64,000 bases of DNA, taken from positions 119,838-183,837 of the forward strand of contig QZCP01000003.1 of assembly GCA_003956705.1 (NCBI GenBank), given 5' to 3'. The DNA comes from Brevipalpus yothersi (lineage: Eukaryota > Arthropoda > Arachnida > Trombidiformes > Tenuipalpidae). A program made the translations under genes and the position numbers. Position 1 is the stretch's first letter; every line of letters starts with the position of its first letter. Below are positions 11,180 through 20,284 of the stretch, piece by piece. The notes beneath the pieces were generated by a model that worked only from the letters and a program-made list of their open reading frames with translations, was not told the origin of the DNA and made no database searches.

Positions 11180-12231
11180 ATGAATAATGAGAAGGATGTG
11201 TTACGTCTTGGTAAAAAATTGAATGAAATGATGGCCAGGAAGGAGTTCACACAAGCGTTGGACATACTGAACGTGCTGAAAGATACACCGATCACGTATG
11301 AAACATTACAAAAGACACCGATTGGCTCGATTGTGGTTGCTGTACGTTATAATTGTCCCAATGAAGAGGTGAAGACACAAGCTAAATTGCTTTCAAGATC
11401 GTGGAAAAAGTTAATTGGACCTAGAGATGGTCAATCGGATACAGTACCGTCCGATAATGGAAAGTCAACTAGCCAACCGAAAAAAGCAACATCTAACTGC
11501 GATGAAGTGATTGATTTGACGTGTGATGGTACCATCAAAAACAATGCTCCTAGTAGAAATCCGTCTCAACCGTCTGAACATGCAAAGGTGGCTAATCAAC
11601 CAAAAAAAGCAACGACTGGTAATGATAAAGCTACGATTGATGCAAAGGTAACTGGTCAACCAAAAAAAGCAAACCTTGTTAATGATAAGGCTACAATTGA
11701 TGCAAAAGCGAATAATCAACCGAAAAAAGCAACTTCTGGTAGTGACAAGACTGTGGCTGATACTACTAAGAATACTGGCCCCACTACTAATGATGGTAGC
11801 AACAACAAAGTTGCTCAAGTTAAAAATCAATCCCAATCGTCAGAAAATGCAAAGGTAACTAATCAGCTCAAAAAACAAGCAACCCCTGGTAACGATAAGG
11901 CTACGATTGATGCGACTAAAAATAATGTCATTAGTAATGGCAACAGCAACAATACTCCACAAAATAAGAATCAATCCAGTGGTAAGTTATTGTGCTAACT
12001 GTGGCTCCTTATATCATCTAAAAATTATTCAAAAACATTGTTTCCATTTCTTCTTTTTCAGTCGTAAAAAACAATGGTCGAAGCATCAGATCATGTAGAG
12101 TTAAATCTGATCCTCTCAGATTTGTTCAACCAGTGAAAATCCTAACGCCAGTCCCCATCAGACTCGGTTTATCCCGAAATAAGGTTCCAAGACGTAGCCT
12201 TCACCAGCTCCCCTCCAATGCCTCAGCATGA
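11180..12231 (+). CDS. TFIIS N-terminal (LW) domain protein with SIM-like motif and RAD51AP1-like C-terminus
   Basis: Predicted as join(11180..11981, 12062..12231), 323 residues, donor AGTG|GTAAGT and acceptor TTTTTCAG|TCGT, phase 1. Residues about 5-80 form a TFIIS N-terminal helical bundle: ALDILNVLKDTPITYETLQ, then TPIGSIVVAVR, then AKLLSRSWKKLIG. Residues 108-114 (DEVIDLT) look like a SUMO-interacting motif. A Lys/Asn/Thr-rich linker with about 20-residue repeats (NQPKKAT...NDKATIDA) follows. Exon 2 ends in RLGLSRNKVPRRSLHQLP, resembling from memory the C-terminal RAD51-binding segment of RAD51AP1. There is no central TFIIS domain and no zinc ribbon, so this is not elongation factor TFIIS itself. 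A nuclear role joining transcription complexes to recombination repair is inference. The LW domain is well supported; the C-terminal match is moderate. Confidence 0.75.
11585..11740 (+). repeat. 60-base coding minisatellite in the TFIIS-domain gene
   Basis: Two and a half units with a 60-base period encode KV(A/T)xQPKKAxxxNDKATIDA-type repeats. A further diverged copy lies near 11850-11920. The period is a multiple of three, so copy changes would keep the reading frame. Confidence 0.8.
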
Positions 12232-12921
12232 TTTGGAATGAGTGGACTCATTGAATTCATTTTCCATTAAGATGGCTAAATAATTGAATGATACAAATTT
12301 TTACTTCTAGAGCATGACTTGTAATATTCTTTAAAGTTAAAAGCATGTCTCAAATTATTTTCTCAAGTTAAATGTCTATATGTATATTTATAAATGATAA
12401 ACTCAATACAATTGTCGAAAGTTACACAGTCTAAGTGTCATGTTTATCGCGAAAGAAACATTCTTCATCATCTCTCGAACTGATAAACAATCTGAGGAGT
12501 TCTTGAGAAACGAAAAGAAAATCCTTGGCTCCACCGCTTGATGTTGTTCATGAACGAAAATAGCTTTCTTGGCCCTCTCAATGGTGCTCATCGCCTACGC
12601 TTTTAAATTCATGCTCGACATGAGAACAAGGTTGAGTTGGAGTAATAATTTTTTGAGAGAGTGGAAAAAACTTCTGAAAGCTATCAAGCCAGTGAAACTT
12701 TTGCACTAGAGAATTGGCTATGAGCCTGAAAAAGTGCTTAAGTTGATCTTGAAATCAAATACATCCTCCTCCTGAATATACATCGACTGTTTCATGATGG
12801 AGCTTACTTGACCCCAATTGGTGACAGACAAACTTCAGAGTTGGGCAAATACTTTTCAAATCAGTTCATAAAGTGAATAGTGAGTAGGGAGATTGAATAT
12901 CGAATAAGTTGAATTTTGAAC
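12232..12921. other. Spacer between TFIIS-domain and LIM-like genes, with a small antisense open frame
   Basis: A 62-codon frame on the minus strand (12403-12591, ATG start, beginning MSTIERAKKAIFVHEQ) is preceded by an in-frame stop and has unbiased, non-repetitive composition. I do not recognise it. It may be a small gene or chance. The rest has no feature I can support. Confidence 0.3.
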
Positions 12922-14126
12922 ATGGTTAAAATGGATCTAGGTAAGTGAAACTACTCCTCTCTTATCCTCTCTGATTGCTTGGTATCTTTTATCTTCCCAT
13001 CAAGTTTTTCACTTTTGATTTCCAACCGTTAACTTGAATTTTTCTGAGGATTCATCAAATTTCCATATATTTCCTCCTCTTCGTCCCATCCAAAGGTACT
13101 CGGCGTAAGCCACAAAAAACGATCAGATATGCTGATCAAGAGCCGGAGGTTCATGTGTATGAGTATGAGGTGGTTAATGAGAAGACGCCTGTTCATGAAT
13201 TGAAATCAAGTAAAGTGCCAGTCAAGCAGAAGGCCAAAATTTTCGATGCTATTGTGGCTGAAGTTAGACCAGAGAGACAATCACGACCGGTCACTAGATC
13301 ACCAAGTCGAAATGCTCTCAATCGTCTTCGATATCGCTCAACATCCAGCCATCGAAGTCCATCATCCACCAGATCACACTCTCAGTCACGTGAACATTCG
13401 GGTAGTCGACAAGAATTCTTTCGATTCCGAGATTCAGACCATGGAAAGGTAAGCCATCATCCCCTTTCATTTCCATCCCTGTTTGATGATTGTATTCCCA
13501 ATCATTAGCCTCTACCAGGCATGAATCAATTTATTGGTAACTCATGGCCCTATGGTCTGGATGAGATCCACAAAAACTATGGTATCAAAAATCGTGACCA
13601 CAGTGGAATACCTTATGGACGCTATCCAGGTGCTTATTCTCCGGTCACTCGTTCATCCGGTGGATGGTCTGAACATGAGTATACTCCATCACCTAGTCCT
13701 GATGTGACTAGAAGATTTCGAAGTGTTTCACCGCCAATCAATGAGGACTCAATTCAAAAACGACTTGCATACCGACAAAATGCTAGTCTTCCATCAACAC
13801 CATTGCCGGACTATATGCGAAATCTGAAAAATATCGAACTCAATGAAACGCCTATGATGTCCCAGATACCACCGAGATTTGGAACTCTTCTAATTGGTGG
13901 CCGGTGGGCTGATGTTGCCGAAGGACCCCATATCGATGGTCCACCATGTAAACTGTGCCATGATGCGATCACCGAGCGAAGATGTTTCGTTTTGGATGGA
14001 GATAAATTTCATTGTTGGCATTGGGTATGCTCTTACTGTTGTGTGATGCTTAAAGCTCATGATTTCAAAGTTGCTCTGGACAATCATCCATATTGTACAA
14101 ATTGTTTCAAGCGAATGTTCCCATGA
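12922..14126 (+). CDS. Basic/Ser-rich protein with atypical C-terminal LIM-type zinc finger
   Basis: Predicted as join(12922..12940, 13096..13448, 13509..14126), 329 residues. The junctions are G|GTAAGT to AAAG|GT, then AAG|GTAAGC to TTAG|CCT. The very short first exon gives MVKMDLG. The middle region is rich in Ser, Arg and Pro (RSPSRNALNRLRYRSTSSHR) and probably disordered, with possible phosphorylation sites. The last 60 residues carry CKLC, then HWVCSYCC 20 residues later, then YCTNC. This is the cysteine/histidine pattern of a LIM domain, a protein-binding double zinc finger. The spacing in the middle is odd: after the fifth ligand the next Cys follows directly instead of two residues later. 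The chain stops six residues after the last Cys. LIM proteins often act in the cytoskeleton or as adaptors, but I cannot assign a family. Gene structure is sound; function is unknown. Confidence 0.7.
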
Positions 14127-14911
14127 GTGGAAAACATTGTGTTGCGATCGAATTTTGGAGCATCAGCAACGATTGCGATGTTTGTCATCCAAAAGCATCT
14201 AAAAGCTAAGAAATTTAAGTATACATGTATATGTACTAACAGATTTGGAAAGCACAGCTCTGAACAATGTGCAATGTATCAAGTTACTCATGCTAATTGA
14301 ATTAATTAAAATTACTATCCGAGAAAAGTGGCTCTCAATAATTAGCATGATTACTTACAATGTAAGTCTTACATTTACACAGAGCCATGATTTTAGCTAG
14401 TCGTAAGCCGTTTGTTTGCAGGAAAGAAGAATATTGAACGATTACAGTCATTTCAGTTGAACACTTTTTTTATCTAGCATGAATCGATTTTCAAATGAGT
14501 TGAAACCACAAAATTGAGTATTGAAAAAAGGGAGAAACTTGAGAGTTTCTTTCAAATACATTATCAAGATCCAAGAGGAATAAAAAAAGTATCTAGATCA
14601 GTTTTTAGGATGGAAATTTGCTTGTTTTTCGAATTTTTTTTTAAAAATTGCTGAGATATTTATAATATTCACCAAACTTCAGATTAAATGATTCGTTCAT
14701 ACAGGGTTCTTGGAAATTTATTGCAATTCAACAGAAAAGTCGAATACATTATTACAAACAAACGCAATGATTAGATTTCTTTCTATTCTAGCACTATTTT
14801 AGCAAAATAGGAACAATTAAAAGATTCTTAGCTTGATTGTTCAAACTTGAATGTAATTCTGAAATTATCAGCTCAATTGCTATGAATATCATCTAAATTT
14901 TTGCTCTGCGT
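14127..14911. other. Spacer; 3' flank of LIM-like gene and of peptide gene A
   Basis: An AATAAA at 14579-14584 could be the polyadenylation signal of the LIM-like gene, 450 bases after its stop. From about 14640 the sequence is similar to the 3' flank of peptide gene B (about 16090-16320), so it belongs to the duplicated unit. No other gene is seen. Confidence 0.5.
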
Positions 14912-15675
14912 CTATGCTAATGATGATGTCGTTCTCTTGCAAGTGCAAAGGATACCTTCCTTGGCAGTGCCTTTCCCAGTGACACCTAAATCAACAATTA
15001 AAACAATCTCTTATTATTCTGGCATCAAGATGGTTCAGAGCTCCAGTTTCAGTTTAGAATGATTGATTCGATTTGAGCTCTCGGATAGAGAGGCTCTAGA
15101 AGTTGAAATAGATTCTGAGGCTATTCGTTTAAAATGATTTACCTGGTCTCATTGAAGAAGGGTTTCTTGCTCTTCCCTTTTGCCTTTTTTCGCGTACCAA
15201 ATCATGTAACTATTCAAAAATCATGAAGAAGATTAGATACAGTTTGAATAGTATTTCACTATTGTACAGCAGAAATTGTATAATTTTTGATGGGTAATTT
15301 CTGAATGAAATTCAAGATAACTTTCTAGTTCGATCAGATTTGCGCAATTAGAGAATGAAAAATACATTACTAAACACGATAATTTGTTTCAAGAGGTGAT
15401 CATGTCAGCCTACAGTTATTTCTTTGATGATATTTCCACTATATGGAATATACAATAGAAATCTCTTTATTTAGAGAACTCTCAAAGACTTTGGAAGGCA
15501 AATTTTTGTCTTGAGTAATTAAAATACTGTTCTCATCAAAACTTACTGGATTTTCCCTCTCGACCAAGGCTGATGCCGGTAAATGAATGTGAGGCTGATC
15601 TGCTTGGGCCACCTCAAGGAAGATGACACCGAAAAGAGCCAATAAAAGACAAAAAATTGTTCTTGTTGGAATCAT
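14912..15675 (-). CDS. Small secreted basic two-cysteine peptide, tandem copy A
   Basis: Predicted as complement(join(14912..14985, 15143..15209, 15547..15675)), 89 residues. Exons are phase 0 and phase 1 with junctions CCA|GTAAGT, AATAG|TTA, CCAG|GTAAAT and TTTAG|GTG. Exon 1 is a signal peptide (MIPTRTIFCLLLALFGVIFL, cut probably after AQA) plus a short His/Pro-containing segment. Exon 2 starts LHDLVREKR, a furin-type basic site, then a basic stretch. Exon 3 has GVTGKGTAKEGILCTCKR with two Cys separated by one residue. If cut after REKR, a mature peptide of about 37 residues would be released. I do not recognise the family. Secretion is well supported; a hormone-like, antimicrobial or other role is open. 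ATG at 15675 is used because the frame extends upstream only through non-ATG codons. Confidence 0.72.
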
Positions 15676-16428
15676 AAGGCTCGATGAATAAAATTTCTTG
15701 TGTTCCAACAATTCAAATAATCTTTAGCCGATGATTGAGTTCAAAATAGAATTCAGTAAATGATTTTACGATATGAACTAAGCAATTTGACGAAAGTATT
15801 TGTAAGTTTGACATTTAGAGAAAATATCGTCATCATTCGATACTCTTTGGAGTCATATTACATTGAAAATAATGAATATTCACCTAATCTTATAATGCCT
15901 GTGCGATTTATTTCCTTCTCTGATTGAATCTCGCAAATTTCATCCACTCTTGAGTATATTTTGATCATAATTTGTCTACAATCTCAAACTAAAAGCTCTT
16001 CCGAGCTTATAGGTAAAAGAGTTCTGACGAAACTTTTTACACTATGTTTGGTGGAAGAATCTTCCAAATATTGTTATCCAAATTTATTTTTCAAGAATTG
16101 CTGCAACATTTGAAACATTCACCAAACTTCAATCAGGCTCAATGATTCGTTGCCTGAAGGTTTTTGAAATTCTATTGCTATTCAACCGAATAACAAATAC
16201 AGACCATGGTTATTACAAACCATGAAACAAATACGATAGCTAGATTTTTTCAATTCTAGTACAATATCAGGGGAATAGAAGAAATTAAAAAATTCCTAAC
16301 TTTGATTTTAATTGTTCATTCACATTTGGGCAAAAATTCGAATTTAAAATTTGAATTTGAATTTAAAAAAGACAGCTCATTGTGAAATATGATGTTAATT
16401 TTCATTCCATGATTTTACATTCTTGAAC

Positions 16429-17206
16429 TCATAACTTGCCCAACATTAAACCGGGTGCTGGTCGGCATCTATGAATACATTCTCCTTCACCAGTAGTAGT
16501 TTTACCGATGGCACCTAAGTTAAATAGTAATTAGAACAGTCATCATTATTTCGGTGACAATTTAGATCGTTTATAATTTCAATCTCAATTTAGAGTGGAA
16601 ACTTCTGGGAGGAAACAAATTTGAAGCTGAAATATAGATAAGTTCTAAAGTTATCTAATTGGAATGACTTACCTGGTTTCTTGGAAGGTTTTTTTGATTT
16701 TTTGTTTTCCCTCCTTTCTCGAACTAAATCATGTAACTGTTTGAAACATTGGAGAAATCATAAAGTATATACTAGCGTATTACTGTAAGACAAAGATTGT
16801 ACAATATTCGATGCTAGAAATATTTAAATGAAACTTTTGATGGTTTTCTAGCGCGATCGAAACAAAATCTGTACGAAGAAGAATAGTAAGAAAATTTACT
16901 GATCTATCTAACTTGAGGATTGATTCAAATCATGATTTGAAGTGATCTAGGGGATAAATCATGGTTTCGTTGATCATATTCCTATTTTATAGATTAGACG
17001 AGCACCTCGATTTGAAAACCTATTCTACATAAGGCAATTTTTGAGTAAATTAATAATTGTTTTTGATCTAAACTTACTGGATTTTCTTTTTCGATCAAAG
17101 TTGCTATCGGTAAATGAACATGAGACTGATCTGTTTGTACCACATTAAGGAGACTTACACCAAAAAGAGCCAAAAAAAGATAGAGAATTGTTTTCATCCG
17201 AGTCAT
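16429..17206 (-). CDS. Small secreted basic two-cysteine peptide, tandem copy B
   Basis: Predicted as complement(join(16429..16514, 16673..16736, 17078..17206)), 92 residues, with intron positions and phases identical to copy A. Exon 1 gives MTRMKTILYLFLALFGVSLL and ends in IEKENP exactly where copy A ends in VERENP. Exon 2 reads LHDLVRERRENKKSKKPSKK, with an RERR basic cleavage-type site and a Lys-rich run. Exon 3 reads GAIGKTTTGEGECIHRC and then a Pro-containing tail ending GLMLGKL, longer than in A and C. The two cysteines are separated by three residues here. The identical layout shows origin by duplication with introns retained. Function is unknown. Confidence 0.72.
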
Positions 17207-17753
17207 GAGGCTCGATAAATTTTTCTTGTATTCTGGGGATTTAGGTATTCTCTATCAATTGATCGAGTTCAAAATAAGACTCGGTGAATAATTCAGCGAT
17301 GTAAATTGAGCAATTACAACTAATTTCTCTCAAGAGTTTGATATTCAGTGAAAATCTCGTGACCATTCGATACTCTCCGAGGTCAAATTACATTCTAAAT
17401 CATAAATATTTACTTCATTTCTAATTACCTTTGAGCTTTATTCTTTCTTTCCATTGAATCTCGCTAATTTTGTCCCTTTTTGAGCATCTTTCATGAAAAT
17501 TCTTCCACAAATTTTTTTCAAATCGACGATTTTCGATACACAATATACATGTATTAATTGTATCATATTGTATTGAAGCTTGTATTAATGATAAGGATAA
17601 AAAATCGAGGGATTTACAATTTTGGTGTTGATTATTAGAACTTGACTTTAACTCTGAAGATTCTAGAATAATTCTTGTGAATAATGGGGTAAATTTTGGT
17701 TCTGTACATTTACCTTGCTGTCTTCATAATATGATCATAATTACAAAATATAA

Positions 17754-18505
17754 TTAATCTAGGATTATATCTGGTCTTTGACCACAGCGCATACATTCTC
17801 CCTTGACCGTAGTTTTACCAGTGACACCTGAGTTGACAATTAAAACAAAGTTTTTATTATTTTGGTGGCAATTGAGATCATTTAAAACTTCAGATTCAAT
17901 TTAGAATTTCAGTTGAATCAAAGCTTCTGGGGCGAAACGCATCAGAAGCTCAGATAGAAATAATAAGTTCAAAATTTATTCGATTTCAATGACTTACCTG
18001 GTCTCTTGGAAGGTTTTTTTGATTTTTTGTTTCTCCTCCTTTCTCGAATTAAATCATGTAACTGTTTGAAGAAATTTGGAGAAATGATAAAGTAGATTTT
18101 GATGCAGTGTTGCACTGATGTGAAAAATTTATAAATGTAACTCTTATTGATTTTCTAGTGCCATGAAATTGGAACCTGTACTAACAAGACTAATGACAAC
18201 TTGACTGTTTTATCTAACTCATAAAATCATTCAAAGAGGTGACCAAATGAACCAATAGTCATTTTTTGATCATATTCCGATTTTATGGAATAGAAAATGG
18301 GCATTCTATCCATCTGAGAACTATTCTTTGTACGAAAAACTCTTTTTGAGTGAATGAAATATTGTTTCTTATGAAAACTTACTCGATTTTCTTTCTGGAT
18401 CAGGGCCGATACTGATAGATGAGGATGATCTGCTTTTGCTATTTTAAAAAGGACTACACCAAGAAGAGCGAATAAAAGATAGAAAATTGTTCGTGTCGGA
18501 GTCAT
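17754..18505 (-). CDS. Small secreted basic two-cysteine peptide, tandem copy C
   Basis: Predicted as complement(join(17754..17827, 17998..18061, 18383..18505)), 86 residues, with the same phases as copies A and B. Exon 1 gives MTPTRTIFYLLFALLGVVLF, a signal peptide probably cut after AKA, and is two codons shorter than in A and B. Exon 2 reads LHDLIRERRRNKKSKKPSKR. Exon 3 reads GVTGKTTVKGECMRCGQRP, with cysteines two residues apart, and ends in DIILD. Exon 2 is nearly identical to that of B, so B and C are the closest pair. All three copies are open, with intact splice sites, so none looks like a pseudogene. Confidence 0.72.
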
Positions 18506-19868
18506 TTTACTCGACGAATTAAAGGATTCAAATGCTCTCTAACTGATAATAAAGTTCAAAATGTGATTCAGTTAATGATTCAACGATGTAGACTAAGCAA
18601 TTTCAACGAAGTACATTCAGAGAAAATCTCGTTACCATTTGATACTTTTTGGAACCATATTGCATCCAAAATCCTGATTATTTACTCAATTTTGCATTTC
18701 CTGTATTCTTTGTTCTTTCTTAAGATAAAATTTCTCAATTTCATATTTTTCGAGCTCAATTCGATAGAAATTGGCAGGAATCTCCAACTGAAAGCTGTCC
18801 TGAAACATTGCTGTTCACAATCACGGTGATGTGTTATGAGAATAGCTCCATTTTAATCAATATCATCCAATTAATCAGGAAAGTAAATCCACCCCTCTTT
18901 GCTCTTGAGTTATCGTAGGTGCTAATTTTTATTTTAGGGGTGTCTGAGAAGCATTTTTCCATTAAATCAATCAATCAGAGGATTGGACAATGAAGTTTGC
19001 AGAATGAAATAAGTAATCTTTTGGTGACAAGCATTGTATAATTTGAAAAAGATCTGTGAACACATTCATGTAATTGAAGAATTGTGTGATATATTAGATG
19101 TTTGAATATACTGAAGAGAATTCTAAGATCATTTGAATCATCAAATTGAGAGAAATCAAGCTTGGACTATAAAATAATGGATCAATCTAGCAAAGTTGAA
19201 CAAATCATCACTATTCGTTCATTACTTCGGATTGTTATTTAATTTGAAGTTCACATTCATTTGGTCTGGATGAAATTTATTTTCAGATTTCAAATGAACG
19301 AGTTTCAGGGTGACAAAAACTATTCGTATTTGAATGAGGTACATACCTTGAAATCAAGTAAATGACCAGAATAATGAGACTGTATTCTGGAATAATGATG
19401 AGAAAAATTTCAATCATTAAGCATTCACTTGGTGATTGTCCACAAATGCTGGATAACAATGAATTTCTTACATGAGCTTAAGATGATCTCGATTCAAAAT
19501 CATTTTTAGAACCAGGTAGTCTTGAATTGATGCTCAACTAAATTCGATTAGCAATTCGAAACCAAAAATGGACAGTTCAACGGCTCTAAAAGTGAATTTT
19601 AATCACACGAAGTGAGCCCATTATATTACATTACTGATGCTGATACTTTTACCACCGTTAAGCTGATGCTGAGTGGGCTTGGTTGATTGAATATCGATCA
19701 GGTAAGGCCAGGTAAGATGGTTGCGATTAGAATAAAATTTGGATGAAAAAGAATTGAGGAGTGACTATATATCTTACAAGATTTGTTTTAAGTGTAACAC
19801 TTTGGTTTCTCAACCTTTCATGGTTATTCCAAAATCAATTGATTGCTGATGGGCAATCCTCGATACTT

Positions 19869-19869
<1 letters not shown>

Positions 19870-19910
<41 letters not shown>
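19870..19910. repeat. (GA)n microsatellite
   Basis: About 20 perfect GA dinucleotides in the spacer upstream of VMP1. Confidence 0.95.
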
Positions 19911-19911
<1 letters not shown>

Positions 19912-20038
19912 AAGATTTATTCTACTATTTCAAGATTTTATTGATAAAGTTTTTTATCTTCTTATTGAAATCATTTGTATCTTGAGCTGATTTGAAATAA
20001 TAAGATTTGACAAGTAAACATAAAAGCGTATGATTTGA

Positions 20039-20284
20039 AGTAGAAAAAAATCTTTTCCCATCTATTTTTATCGTATAATCATCCAGCCAGGCTTAGATAT
20101 TGGTACACTTGAAATAGTGAATGAAAAAATCTGGGAGGTTCATCTGATGGATCATCTTCAAAGGAACTATCATGCATTGATTGAAGATGATGAAGATCAT
20201 TTCATTTTGCTTCATTCAGATGATAAATATGTTTCTGGATATTCATGGGATGATCAAACAAAATCCCTATTTTTTGCTCAATGA
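20039..20284 (+). pseudogene. Orphan 81-codon open frame, unknown; exon or gene remnant
   Basis: The frame has acidic, Trp/His-containing, non-repetitive composition unlike the surrounding low-complexity shadows. A CAG at 20088-20090 could be a 3' splice site. It ends in TGA at 20282-20284 with no obvious donor just before. No family is recognised. Confidence 0.25.

Larger units (their letters stand above)
14640..18700. repeat. Three tandem diverged duplication units of about 1.0-1.5 kb
   Basis: Similarity extends beyond the exons of the three peptide genes. The introns share blocks, for example the stretch after exon 3 near 14986, 16515 and 17828. The upstream regions share a block beginning GAGTTCAAAATA or a variant, near 15737, 17265 and 18553, and including ATTCGATACTCT or a variant. 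Copies A and B also share about 200 bases of 3' flank. The upstream block is the best candidate for a common promoter element. Confidence 0.7.

Noticed and set aside
11465..11836. 123-residue minus-strand frame opposite the TFIIS-domain gene
   Set aside because: It is the shadow of the 60-base coding repeats on the other strand.
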